Shown one piece after another: positions 22,774 through 32,566 of a stretch of 64,000 bases of DNA. Below the pieces are notes generated by a model that saw nothing but the letters and a program-made list of their open reading frames with translations, ran no database searches and was not told where the DNA came from. The translations under genes and the position numbers were made by a program. Positions within the stretch are counted from its first letter, which is position 1. Every line of letters begins with the position of its first letter. The DNA lies in contig CANMKB010000001.1 of NCBI GenBank assembly GCA_947498415.1, positions 558,001 through 622,000 of the forward strand. The letters are read 5' to 3'. The stretch is from an uncultured Paracoccaceae bacterium (GTDB taxonomy: Bacteria > Pseudomonadota > Alphaproteobacteria > Rhodobacterales > Rhodobacteraceae).

Positions 22774-23847
22774 GTGTCACAGCAACTACTAGAAGAAATG
22801 TTGAAAAAACCGCAGCGCGAAACCGCTGGGGCTGACACTAACTTACGATTTGACTATCAAAAAAACTGGGCGTTCTGCGAAATGATTAAAAGGCATCTGG
22901 AAGGTGCCGACTATCTGGTCGCTTTTGAATACCACGACGATGTGGTCTTTATGGAGCCGGACGAAGACCCGCAGAAGGTGGACTTTTACCAAGTCAAAAC
23001 AAAGAAATCATCGTCGAACGTAACCTTGGGTTTCTACTTGGCGCGGGCCAAGGCGAAAGAAGGGAGAAAGCCTTCAATCCTCGGCAAGATGTACGAGAAC
23101 TTTGACGGCATCGGTGCGGGGCACAAAGTCAGAACGGTTCTTGTTTCGAACGTGCAGTTTTCGTTTTGTGGTAGCAATTCTTGTGCAGCCGACCTCAAGG
23201 AAAGCGACGTAAAGAAAATTAAAGAAAAACTGACTGACGAGTTACCAGTTTTTGATGAAGACCGCCTAAACAACGTGTACTTTCTTACAACTGGGGTCTC
23301 GCTGGACGCCATGCGAAGCTTCTTAATGGGCGAAGTGTCCGAGCTATTCAAGATGGAGCTTGGAGAAGGCCACGGGGTGAACATGCATGCTTGGACAAGG
23401 CTGGTCCAAGACGAGATCAATCGAAAGAATAACATCGACTCCGAGGGCATTTCTTCCACTAATGACCTCAAACTAACGAAATGCGTTAACCGGAAGTTCT
23501 TGACAGATACCATTCAGTTGGTTGCTAACAACAAAACTCGCGCCCCTGACATGACGCTGGTAAATGCCGAACTGAAGGATGCTGGCTGGACCGCTGTCGA
23601 CCTTATGAAAATGGGAAAGAAGATCTCCAACGCGGTTTCTGACTACACCAATCCGACAAACGGCGATGCAGAGCAACTGAAACAGCGCCTCGAACATCTT
23701 TTTCACTCCGAAGCACCACCGGCACTGCCGGACTTCCTTACCATTGCTTTGTCAAAAGTGGATACGGTTACGGAAGGCTTATCGCTTTACAATGAAAAAT
23801 TCTATTTTCTCGCCTTCGCAGTGATCGTGTTCAATGAAGAAATTTAA
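22774..23847 (+). CDS. DUF4297 (Cap4-like) nuclease-domain protein, candidate LmuA of a Lamassu-like system
   Basis: RETAGADTNLRFDYQKNWAFCEMIKRHLEGADYLVAFEYHDDVVF..KVDFYQVKTKK: PD-(D/E)xK-like DUF4297 N-terminus (D...QVKTKK). Confidence 0.75.
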   Translation: MSQQLLEEMLKKPQRETAGADTNLRFDYQKNWAFCEMIKRHLEGADYLVAFEYHDDVVFMEPDEDPQKVDFYQVKTKKSSSNVTLGFYLARAKAKEGRKPSILGKMYENFDGIGAGHKVRTVLVSNVQFSFCGSNSCAADLKESDVKKIKEKLTDELPVFDEDRLNNVYFLTTGVSLDAMRSFLMGEVSELFKMELGEGHGVNMHAWTRLVQDEINRKNNIDSEGISSTNDLKLTKCVNRKFLTDTIQLVANNKTRAPDMTLVNAELKDAGWTAVDLMKMGKKISNAVSDYTNPTNGDAEQLKQRLEHLFHSEAPPALPDFLTIALSKVDTVTEGLSLYNEKFYFLAFAVIVFNEEI

Positions 23848-23888
23848 TTTTCATAAACTCATTAGAAACCTAAGAAAAGGTCGTGAAG

Positions 23889-25616
23889 ATGACAGGCTTG
23901 GTGTTCAAAAAGCTCTGGATAGTATCAAAGCTCGAGAAAGCCGCGAGAGTGGCGAGCTTTCAGGCCGGAACCAACATTCTGACGGGGGAGAATGATGTAG
24001 GCAAATCGACGCTGATTAAGTCTCTCTACCACTCGATCGGAGCCGATGCACCCCAAATGAACAATACTCGCTGGAAGCGAGCCAGGGCGTTTTTCTGTTC
24101 TGAAGTTGCACTGAATGGGACAACGTACTTTATTGTTAGGGACGGAAAACACTTCGGTGTTTTTGATGCCCAGAAGAGAATGCTTTCAAAGCATAGTGGA
24201 ATCTCGACGGAAGGCGGCGTCGCTGAGTTCATTTGCGAACAATTAGATTTCAATATTGAACTGGAGAAGAGCGCTGACGGCAAGTTAGGGCGAGCTGGGC
24301 CAGCTTTCTACTTTCTCCCATTTTATGTGGATCAAGATGCAGGCTGGACTAAGAGTTGGGAGTCCTTCAGTGGTCTTCAGCAGTTCACTTCGTATCGCAA
24401 GAACATGATTGAGTTTCATCTCGGGATACGTCCACAGAGCTACTACGATGCCAAGAAGAAAGAGATGGAATTTTTGGAGAAAAAGTCAGCGCTCCAAGTC
24501 GAAAGAAACGTTCTGTCTACCGCGCTAGCTACTTTTCAGAAACGTTCCTCTCAAATCCAAGTCAGCCTTGATCCTGTGGCTTTCAAGGAAGAGTTAGACC
24601 AGTTGGTCGACTCTTACAATCTGCAGAGGGCAAGGCAACAGGATGCTCTTTCTAAGGTTAAAGACATAAGGAACGAACGAAACGCAATTGATACCGATAT
24701 CGCGATTCTGCGTCGCTCAATTTCTGAGCTGTCTGCCGACTACGAGTATGCTGCGCGGCTTGAGACACCCGACGTAGTTGGTTGCCCCACATGCGGAACA
24801 GAATTCGAGAATTCATTTCAAGAAAGGTTTGGACTGCTGGATGACGTGGACTACTGCCGAGGAATTCTAGATCAGCGTCAAAAAACTCGTATCGAAGTTT
24901 CTGAAAAGCTTGATGCTGCAGAGCGCGATTATAGGTCGGTTGGGCAAGAAACCCACGAAATGGAACTGCTACTCAATCGAAAAAAATCTGAGGTGAGCTT
25001 GCGCGACATTGTCGCTTCCGAGGGCAACAAGGAGATGGTCGTTTCTCTAAGCGCCGATATCGCTAGTAAAGATGAGCTAATCGAAGAAGAACAGAAAGCG
25101 ATTGACGGTTTGAAGGGAGACTTGAAGCTGGACTCGAAGAAGAAAAAGGGAATTCTTGAATATTTCCAGTCGCGCATGAAAGAATACTTGAACGCTTTAA
25201 ACGTGTTCGTTTTGGAAGAGAGTGATTATGCGGAACCAACTAGAGTAATTAAGAATAACGCTCTAGGTAGTGATCTCCCCCGCGCTCTGCTAGCCCAGTA
25301 TTTTGCGCTGTTGCACACTTTGAAAGAATTCGGCGGCACAAAAGTCTTACCACTGATCATCGACTCGCCGCAGCAACAAGAACAAGATTCGAATAACTTG
25401 GATGCGATCTTCAAGTTCATCTTTTCTAAGAAGCTGAATGGTCAGCAACTCATTCTGGGAACAATTTCCACAGAAACTGTGCCTGATGAAATTATTCCAG
25501 AAGGCGCGAACCGTATTGTTCTCTCCAATGAAAAGTACTCTGTTTTGCAACGTGATCAGTTTGCCGAAGCAATCTCTGATGTCGGCGAAATGCATGAACT
25601 CCTCCTGTCGAAGTAG
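23889..25616 (+). CDS. SMC/Rad50-like ATPase with zinc-hook CxxC, candidate LmuB
   Basis: Walker A TGENDVGKST; coiled-coil with CPTCGTEF; Walker B-like LPLIIDSPQQQEQD; 42 nt after the DUF4297 ORF. Confidence 0.75.
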   Translation: MTGLVFKKLWIVSKLEKAARVASFQAGTNILTGENDVGKSTLIKSLYHSIGADAPQMNNTRWKRARAFFCSEVALNGTTYFIVRDGKHFGVFDAQKRMLSKHSGISTEGGVAEFICEQLDFNIELEKSADGKLGRAGPAFYFLPFYVDQDAGWTKSWESFSGLQQFTSYRKNMIEFHLGIRPQSYYDAKKKEMEFLEKKSALQVERNVLSTALATFQKRSSQIQVSLDPVAFKEELDQLVDSYNLQRARQQDALSKVKDIRNERNAIDTDIAILRRSISELSADYEYAARLETPDVVGCPTCGTEFENSFQERFGLLDDVDYCRGILDQRQKTRIEVSEKLDAAERDYRSVGQETHEMELLLNRKKSEVSLRDIVASEGNKEMVVSLSADIASKDELIEEEQKAIDGLKGDLKLDSKKKKGILEYFQSRMKEYLNALNVFVLEESDYAEPTRVIKNNALGSDLPRALLAQYFALLHTLKEFGGTKVLPLIIDSPQQQEQDSNNLDAIFKFIFSKKLNGQQLILGTISTETVPDEIIPEGANRIVLSNEKYSVLQRDQFAEAISDVGEMHELLLSK

Positions 25617-25945
25617 CTGTCGCACGGATGTACGACAGAACAAATGGTTCAACCTTTTTAAGGGGTTGATACGTTGGGTTCTATCATTCCGCCTTCATAG
25701 TATTTTTTGCCGAAATGTTGGCTTTCGGTTATGCCGCTGCAAAATTTAAGACCAGGGTCAAAAGGTAGCTTTGGGCTGCTTGACCTTTTCGGTCGAGCGG
25801 GCAATCATGTACTTGGCCTAGCGCGTAGGCCGGTGTGCCCGCCATGCGAAGCAAAGCAACGCGAATTATTATTTTTGGATACCATGCCGCTGGCAGGGTC
25901 CGATGAGCAGCGGGCACCTTTTCGGATCCAGTTCGGATATGGATC

Positions 25946-27094
25946 ATGAAACCGACATACTACCTTAAGAAACTGAAAGAACTGTCCAAGCGCTACGCGC
26001 GAGCTCAACAGGTACCTCTCCATAAAGCGCGTGATACGGTTGCCGAAGTACTGGGCTTTTCACACTGGAACGACATTACTAAAGCGCACAGAGCCGGTTG
26101 GACCCCAACAAAGGAGCATGTCTCTGCCGTTGAAAGCTTGCTCGTCGAAGCGCTGCCCGGCGATGAAACTGGTGGACCTCGATTTGGGTCATTTTTTAGA
26201 GACTCTGTTTTCGAGACAGATGTTCATCACGGCACCATTGATGGGCACGAATACTCTATCTCAGCTTCAATGGGTGACGTTCATATGCATGGGACAGGTT
26301 GGCACCTTTATGTGCCTGAAGCTCCAAACGGGGAACCTCGTCTAGAGATCGCAAAACAGATTGAGCACGAGGCTCCAGTTTATGACGCCGCGTTTCAGCA
26401 AGAAGCGCTCAAAATCGCAGTCAAACGAGCGGAACAGGTCCGTGCGGGAATAGCATCAGATTGGCCAAGACGTTCCACAAAGCCAGACAAAGACGGTCTC
26501 GTCCGTCATCCCATAAGCGGCGCTGAGTCAGATAACTGGTTCTGCCTGCATTGTAACACTTCGATAACTGGCGAACAGATCGCAAAGAGTCTTTGGCATT
26601 GCCCACGTTGCGACGCCTCTCCGCTTGATATCTTCGAAAGTCCTTGGTGGCTTGAAAAACAAGATGCACAGCCAAAGCCAATTTCAAACAAAGAGATATC
26701 TGGGCGGCCTGAGCTAGTGGTCGATGCTCTGGATACACGGTTGAAACTGGAGCTCGATGCAGAAAAGGTGACTTTATTGATACGAAGCGCTCTCGTTGAG
26801 GATGCCTCGAATGTAAGCGAGCGGTTGGGTGCTTTGTTCGCCGATATCTTTGTTCATGATGACAACGATGTATGCATCACCTTTGATGAAGGCCTCTGGC
26901 CGGAACACAAGGAACCTAATACAGCACTCGCAGTTGCGGCTCAACTCGGGATAAATGTTGATCAAGAACTCTGTCTGCGGGAGTTGCCCTTTGCTTGGCC
27001 CGGATTGGGTGAGTACACCAACAGCACCTTAGAATACACGGAAATGATGCTCAAAGCTTACGCAAACCAACGGGCTGTCAAAGACGTTGAATAA
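25946..27094 (+). CDS. Hypothetical protein with N-terminal 'LGFSHWNDITKAHR' domain and CxxC...CPRC zinc ribbon
   Basis: 382 aa ORF; the N-terminus resembles the glyoxalase-related HTH-like domain found in mobile-element proteins; CLHC..CPRC. Confidence 0.55.
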   Translation: MKPTYYLKKLKELSKRYARAQQVPLHKARDTVAEVLGFSHWNDITKAHRAGWTPTKEHVSAVESLLVEALPGDETGGPRFGSFFRDSVFETDVHHGTIDGHEYSISASMGDVHMHGTGWHLYVPEAPNGEPRLEIAKQIEHEAPVYDAAFQQEALKIAVKRAEQVRAGIASDWPRRSTKPDKDGLVRHPISGAESDNWFCLHCNTSITGEQIAKSLWHCPRCDASPLDIFESPWWLEKQDAQPKPISNKEISGRPELVVDALDTRLKLELDAEKVTLLIRSALVEDASNVSERLGALFADIFVHDDNDVCITFDEGLWPEHKEPNTALAVAAQLGINVDQELCLRELPFAWPGLGEYTNSTLEYTEMMLKAYANQRAVKDVE

Positions 27095-27457
27095 AAATGA
27101 TCACTAGAGTGGAGGTTGTGGTGGGTGTCTCCGCAACCTCTAACATGTGAGAACAAAGATCTTCAGGTTTGGCCACTGCAGCGAATGTCCGGAATGCGGG
27201 CTGCGGCTGCAGCATCGGAGCTGCACGGTCAAGGGCCGCTATGGGCCGCAAACGACGGCTATTGACCTTCTGCAAACGTAAATGCTGCACCGCATCCGAT
27301 GTCCACAATGAGCCCAATCCATCTCAATTCGGCGGAGCGACGAATGTCCGCTTTGCGGATAGATGGCTTAGCCTCATTCACACGCAGCAATTGAAGGCGC
27401 TGACAACGCTCGTTAGAGTTTGTCGCAGATGAAACCTCAGTAAAGAGGAATTGAGCA

Positions 27458-27967
27458 GTGCATTATCTAATTACACGTCGCACGATCCTCCTGGGAGCCT
27501 TGGCGACCTTTCTTTCTGGATGTGCTAACAAATTCCGCACTTACAGTGGGCCAGAGGTGACCCGGGTGCGGGTTTACAAGGGGCAGCGCATGATTGTCCT
27601 GGATGGCAACGAGGGTATTTTGCGTACTTTCCAGATGGGTCTAGGTTTCGCCCCAGAAGGTCACAAACAGTTTGAAGGGGACGGGCGCACGCCGGAAGGC
27701 TCCTATGTGATTGACAGGCGAAATCCAGACAGCCTTTTCCATCTTTCGATAGGAATATCTTACCCAAATGATGCAGATATCGCATACGCAAAAGCTCAGG
27801 GTCGTTCCCCTGGTGGAGATATTTTCATCCATGGGGGGCCGCGCCCTGGCATTGACCCGACAAACAAGCGCGACTGGACGGCTGGGTGCATTGCCGTTTC
27901 GGATCGGGAGATTGAAGATATCTACGCAATGGTGAAAGACGGAACGCCTATTGATATCTATTCGTAA
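27458..27967 (+). CDS. L,D-transpeptidase (YkuD) family lipoprotein
   Basis: Lipobox LSGC; IFIHGGPRPG...DWTAGCIAVSDREIEDIY catalytic HxG...GCI motif. Confidence 0.88.
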   Translation: MHYLITRRTILLGALATFLSGCANKFRTYSGPEVTRVRVYKGQRMIVLDGNEGILRTFQMGLGFAPEGHKQFEGDGRTPEGSYVIDRRNPDSLFHLSIGISYPNDADIAYAKAQGRSPGGDIFIHGGPRPGIDPTNKRDWTAGCIAVSDREIEDIYAMVKDGTPIDIYS

Positions 27968-28205
27968 CCGACTTGGCTTGGAATTGGTGGCTCTTGAGCG
28001 CCTCAAAAAAGATGGTGTCGTTGAGCCTAACTGACAGTTTCAAAAAGACGGTTCAAATAGGAAAATACAGGTTTCGAATGAGTTAGGGCACCTCAGCTCT
28101 ATGGGTTTGACCAGCGGCGCACGGCGAGTAATGCTTTTTGAATAGCACTTCGAAGTGTGAAGCAAAGCAATGCCCGAGTCTCCCAACCTTCCTAGGCCGG
28201 ACCAA

Positions 28206-28949
28206 TCATGAAAACCGCTTTTGTAAAACCGTATTGAAACCTTCGAACAGCAGTACCAGAGAGATGATAGCAAGCGTGACAGTCGCAGCCTTGTCATATT
28301 GGAATGAACGCACGTAAGTCTGAACGTGCAGCCCTATGCCCCCGGCGCCAACGATGCCCAAGATCAAGCTTTCCCGGAGGTTCAGTTCAAAGCGGAAGAC
28401 TGTGTCGCGGAGCACCACCGGAGCCATCTGTGGCCAGATCGCCCACCGTAGTAGTTGCGCCCGGCTGGCGCCTGCGCTTTCCAGTGCAGCAAGCGGAGCA
28501 GTACCGACATTGTCGATCGCTTCAGCATAAAATTTCGCCAGCATACCGGTGGCATGAAAAGTGATTGCAAGAATACCGGGTAACGGACCCAGCCCGACAG
28601 CCCCCACCATCAGCATCGCCACCAGGATCAGTGGAATTGAACGGATTGCTGCCAGTAGCGCCCGCACCGGGCGCCAGATGGTTGCGGGTACAAGTGTCTC
28701 AGACGCAAGCACAGCCAGCCCCGCAGACAGGACGATGGCAAACAGCGTACCAAGAATGGCGATTCTCAGTGTTTCGGCCAGGCCTGTAAGGACCTCCGGC
28801 CAGACAGAAAGGTCTGGTGGCATCATACGGCCTAGAAATTCTGCCAGCCTAGGCCCCGCTCCGGGCAGTTTGTCCAAGCCGATATTAGCGTTTCCCGCAG
28901 CCCACAGAAGTGCAAGCCCGAGCACGATCCAAACCAAGATCCGGCTCAT
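28206..28949 (-). CDS. PhnE-like ABC transporter permease
   Basis: Membrane protein with the PhnE-type EAA loop (AALESAGASRAQLLRWAIWPQMAPVVL). Confidence 0.82.
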   Translation of the reverse strand: MSRILVWIVLGLALLWAAGNANIGLDKLPGAGPRLAEFLGRMMPPDLSVWPEVLTGLAETLRIAILGTLFAIVLSAGLAVLASETLVPATIWRPVRALLAAIRSIPLILVAMLMVGAVGLGPLPGILAITFHATGMLAKFYAEAIDNVGTAPLAALESAGASRAQLLRWAIWPQMAPVVLRDTVFRFELNLRESLILGIVGAGGIGLHVQTYVRSFQYDKAATVTLAIISLVLLFEGFNTVLQKRFS

Positions 28950-29719
28950 CAGCTTACAACCCGCAATCCGTCACCAGGTACTGTTCCATGGTATAATTCA
29001 CTTATGTCGTCGTTGCCGACCATTGCAGAGGGCTTGTCAAACAGCACCGCGCCCGCGCGCAACCCAATGATGCGGCTGGCGAAGCGCCGCGAAAGCTCTG
29101 GCTGGTGCGAACTGAAGGCAACGGTGATGCCGCGCTTTCGTGCTGCATCGGTGATCAGTTCCAGAATGCGTTCCGCATGGGCTGGATCAAGGTTGCTGAC
29201 AGGTTCATCTGCTAAGATCAGCTCAGGCTCCTGCGCCAAGCAGCGAGCGATTGCTACCCGCTGGCGCTGCCCGCCGGAAAGTTGATCCACACGGCGCTGC
29301 GCCAGATCCGTCAGGCCTGTGTCCTCCAGCGCAATGGCCGTCTTGAGGTGATCCTCCGCGCCGTACCGCCCCCAAAGCGAAGACCAGGTGTGCATCCGCC
29401 CCAGCCGCCCGTTCATCACATTCTGATATGCGCTCTGCCGATCGACCAATGCGAACTCCTGAAAGATGAAGCCGGTTTTCAGTCGAGTTTCACGTTCCGG
29501 AGCCCTGTTATTTGGAAGTCGGTTACCGAGCACCTCGGCTCTGCCGCGCCAGCCCCGGATCCGTCCATCCAGCAAAGCCAGCAAGGTCGACTTGCCGGCA
29601 CCCGAAGGCCCCAGCAAGGCTACGCATTCACCCGGTGCTATTTGCAGGGATACGTCCTGCAGCACCTCTGCACCGTCAAAGCAGTGCGATATTGCATGGA
29701 GGGAAAGCGCGTGGGTCAT
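28949..29719 (-). CDS. PhnC-like ABC transporter ATP-binding protein
   Basis: Walker A GPSGAGKSTLL; LSGGQRQRVAIARCLAQEPELILADEPVSNLDP. Confidence 0.9.
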   Translation of the reverse strand: MTHALSLHAISHCFDGAEVLQDVSLQIAPGECVALLGPSGAGKSTLLALLDGRIRGWRGRAEVLGNRLPNNRAPERETRLKTGFIFQEFALVDRQSAYQNVMNGRLGRMHTWSSLWGRYGAEDHLKTAIALEDTGLTDLAQRRVDQLSGGQRQRVAIARCLAQEPELILADEPVSNLDPAHAERILELITDAARKRGITVAFSSHQPELSRRFASRIIGLRAGAVLFDKPSAMVGNDDISELYHGTVPGDGLRVVS

Positions 29720-30576
29720 TTCAAATAACCATAGCGGCGCGCCATTTGCCTGACCCCGTCATAGGCCTTGGGGTCTGCAACCACATAGCCGTCTGGACCA
29801 TAGAGATAGGCCAGCAAATACTGGTTCTCAGTCTTGTTCAAGCGCAGCATAGCATCCACGAAGCGGTCCTGCAGGCCCGAATTTAGGCCTGGCCGGGCAA
29901 TGATAGCATGGCTGGGAATTGGCTCGCTTTCGCCCAGCACCTTTACCTCGGCCTGCTGTTCGGGCGTTAGATAGAGGTCGGCATACTGGCTAGCCCCCGC
30001 CGCATCGACCAGACCGTTCGCCATCGCTTGCATGGCCTGCTGATAACCGCCAGCAAAGAACTTCTGGCCAAAGAACCGATCGGCATCGCCGGCATCGGCT
30101 ACCAGCCCTTCGCGCACAAACAGGTCCAGCGGATAGAGATAACCGGATTCCGACACCGGATCTGCAAAAGCGATGTCGCGGCTCTGGAGGTCTGCCAAAG
30201 TTTCAATACCGCTGTCCTTGCGCACAAACACCCGGCCCGCATAGCTCGGCTGGCCGCGGTAAACCTCGGACAGAAGCGGCACTGCCCCGATCTGGTCTTC
30301 TGCCAGCACAAAGGGCAAGGCGCCCATGAAGGAGATATCGGCATCGCCATTGCGCAATGCCTCTACTGCCGCAGCATGATCAAAGGTAACAAAACCGGTT
30401 ACCGGAACCTCCAACTGTTGGGACAACCAGGCAGTGATTGCCTCGATGTCCCCCAACAGCTTCTCCGGGTTTTCTTGCGGAATGAAGGCGAGTTTCAGCG
30501 CCTCCTCCGCAGAGGCCGTTGCTGGCACTGTCAGGGCGGCAGCGGCAGTGGTAAAAAAGGTACGGCGCGACAGCAT
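29716..30576 (-). CDS. PhnD-like periplasmic substrate-binding protein
   Basis: Tat/Sec signal; LKLAFIPQENPEKLLGDIEAITAWLSQQLEVPVTGFVTFDHAAAVEALRNGDADISFMG. Confidence 0.85.
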   Translation of the reverse strand: MLSRRTFFTTAAAALTVPATASAEEALKLAFIPQENPEKLLGDIEAITAWLSQQLEVPVTGFVTFDHAAAVEALRNGDADISFMGALPFVLAEDQIGAVPLLSEVYRGQPSYAGRVFVRKDSGIETLADLQSRDIAFADPVSESGYLYPLDLFVREGLVADAGDADRFFGQKFFAGGYQQAMQAMANGLVDAAGASQYADLYLTPEQQAEVKVLGESEPIPSHAIIARPGLNSGLQDRFVDAMLRLNKTENQYLLAYLYGPDGYVVADPKAYDGVRQMARRYGYLK

Positions 30577-32429
30577 CAGAACATCCTCTCATCAATCTCG
30601 GCTTGCATGGTTTTGAAGGCATCCCACTGGCGGCTCGCCTCAGCCCAGTCGCCAATGGCGCTGGCATCGCCAACTGCCTGAAGAATTGCGGCAAACTGGT
30701 AGATTTCTGGCTTAGCGTTTTGGTTGGTCATAACGCTCGCATCCGCCGCCAGGTCCGGCGCAACAGTGTCAATCAATACGGCGATGTTCTCTGCGTCGCG
30801 CAACGGGATCAGCGTGTCCAACGTCGAAGCAAAGGTGGTGAGTTCCTCCCACGACAAGCGGAACTCGCTGTCTCGGCCTTCAAAGCGCTGGTAGGGCTCC
30901 TCACCATCTCCCACCGCCTGTAGATAGGCAGTCAAATCTGCGCGCTGCTCGGCGTCCAAGCCCAGATCCTTGGTATCGTTGAACCAGTCTACAACGCTTG
31001 CTAGGGTCGGCAGCGATCCGTCATGCATATAGGGTGCGGTGAAGTTGACATTGCGCAATGTGGGCGTTTCGAATGCGGTTGCGGTGCCGCCTGGGAACGG
31101 CGGTTCGGCCGAGCCGATGTCATAGGTCTGTCCGTCTCGGAAAAACCGGTCCGGGGTGTGGCAGGAGGCGCAGGACCTGTCGCCAAGCCCGGCAAATTCG
31201 GTATTGAACAGTACCTCACCGCGTTTCGCAGCCTCAGAGGCCTTGTCTGTCAGCCGCCCGGCTTCGTCGATCTGAGGGTTCGGCAGAAAGTCAAAGGCGC
31301 GCAAGTAGGCGACCATCGCATCGAGTTGGAACGGCGTTGGCTCCGCCCCGGCAAACTCGGTCACGATCACATTGCGTACAAAACGGCGCAGGCTCGGCTC
31401 GCGCCCATCACGCCCGTATGGCGCTGTAAAGCGGATGCCCCGCATTGACGGCGTATCCAGGTGATCGTCTTCCCGGTCGTTGAACATCGGATTGAAGAAG
31501 GAACTGTCCACATCCATCCCGCCGGCATGGCTTGAGAGGCCGGGGATGAAGAAATCCCGGTTCACGTCGGACCGGTTGTGGCAGGTGGAACAGGCTATCC
31601 CCAGATCACGTGCTGGGGAACCGAAGATCTCAGGGCTATCGAACAGCATGTCGCCATAGGCTACAAGCGGCAGGTTGGCCTCGTCCTCGCCAGCCTCTTC
31701 AAACTGGAGCACCAGCCGGGGAAGCTCGCGCTGATCAGCAATATTGGAGCCCGGTGGGAGTGTGGCGGGCAACACTACCGGCGTACCGGAGCGAACTGCG
31801 CTCTCCGGTGCCGGGGTCAGCTTGCCACGTTCGACAAAAACGGAGGGCAGATAGTTTTTCTCAATGTACTCCACGATAACTTTTTGCGCCTCAGTAAATC
31901 GCGCGACATTCGGGTCCTGAGCGCCATAATCCAAAATACCGGAGCTACCCAGAGAAGAATTCAGAACCAGCCAGGCGCGACCTAGATCGTGTGCGGCCTG
32001 CTTGTCCGCCGCCAGGATGCCGTCCTCAAACGCGCGGTACAAGGCCGTAGACTGCGCAACCTCAAACGCGGCTTCAGGCTGGCCAAGTGTCGCCTCGGCT
32101 GCCTCTAGGTGCTGTAGAATACCTTTGGCCAATGCTGTTGTAGTCGCTGCAAACAGGGCCTGTCGGTCTTCCGAAGCCAGCGCTGCGCGAATGTTCTGGG
32201 CGTCGCTATCCGATACCCGTGACAGAGCCTCCACCGCAACTGCGCTGCCGGGTGCCGGAGCAGTCCAGTTGTTTTCAATCTTCTCCCAGGGAACGGGTGT
32301 CAGGTTCGCCATGAATAGGCTCAGCCGGTAGGCTGCGGCTCGTGGTGCCCATGGGGCTTCTTCAATGGCAGTGGCCCCCACACTAAGCGGAAGAAGGCCA
32401 ATCAAGGCGGATGCAATCAGGTGTTTCAT
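30576..32429 (-). CDS. Diheme cytochrome c peroxidase-family protein with long N-terminal extension
   Basis: Two CxxCH motifs (CSTCH, CASCH) in a MauG/CCP-like C-terminal region; signal peptide; about 250 aa before the first heme site. Confidence 0.85.
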   Translation of the reverse strand: MKHLIASALIGLLPLSVGATAIEEAPWAPRAAAYRLSLFMANLTPVPWEKIENNWTAPAPGSAVAVEALSRVSDSDAQNIRAALASEDRQALFAATTTALAKGILQHLEAAEATLGQPEAAFEVAQSTALYRAFEDGILAADKQAAHDLGRAWLVLNSSLGSSGILDYGAQDPNVARFTEAQKVIVEYIEKNYLPSVFVERGKLTPAPESAVRSGTPVVLPATLPPGSNIADQRELPRLVLQFEEAGEDEANLPLVAYGDMLFDSPEIFGSPARDLGIACSTCHNRSDVNRDFFIPGLSSHAGGMDVDSSFFNPMFNDREDDHLDTPSMRGIRFTAPYGRDGREPSLRRFVRNVIVTEFAGAEPTPFQLDAMVAYLRAFDFLPNPQIDEAGRLTDKASEAAKRGEVLFNTEFAGLGDRSCASCHTPDRFFRDGQTYDIGSAEPPFPGGTATAFETPTLRNVNFTAPYMHDGSLPTLASVVDWFNDTKDLGLDAEQRADLTAYLQAVGDGEEPYQRFEGRDSEFRLSWEELTTFASTLDTLIPLRDAENIAVLIDTVAPDLAADASVMTNQNAKPEIYQFAAILQAVGDASAIGDWAEASRQWDAFKTMQAEIDERMF

Positions 32430-32446
32430 GGTTCAGTCTACAATTA

Positions 32447-32460
32447 TTAGCCTTGGCTAA
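32447..32460. promoter_or_regulatory. Perfect palindrome TTAGCC-TT-GGCTAA, candidate MntR/DtxR-family operator
   Basis: Lies between the divergent peroxidase start (32429) and MntR-like start (32567). Confidence 0.6.
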
Positions 32461-32566
32461 GTTTTGTAGAAAGGTCTATGTCATTGTCAAGCCCCACGTT
32501 GCTGGTGCATACACATTAGGGTGCGGTAAGCAGGGTTCCGCGCCAGCAATAGACACCGAGAGCAGA

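Noticed and set aside
27104-27440. ORFs 27169..27432 and 27078..27317 between the hypothetical gene and the L,D-transpeptidase.
   Set aside because: Cys/Arg-rich translations without motifs; likely noncoding or degraded DNA.
22245-28000. tRNA-Arg as attachment site of an integrative island.
   Set aside because: I found no integrase gene nearby and no repeat of the tRNA 3' end (CGAATCCGCTCGGGTCTGCCA) in the accessory region, so I claim only adjacency.
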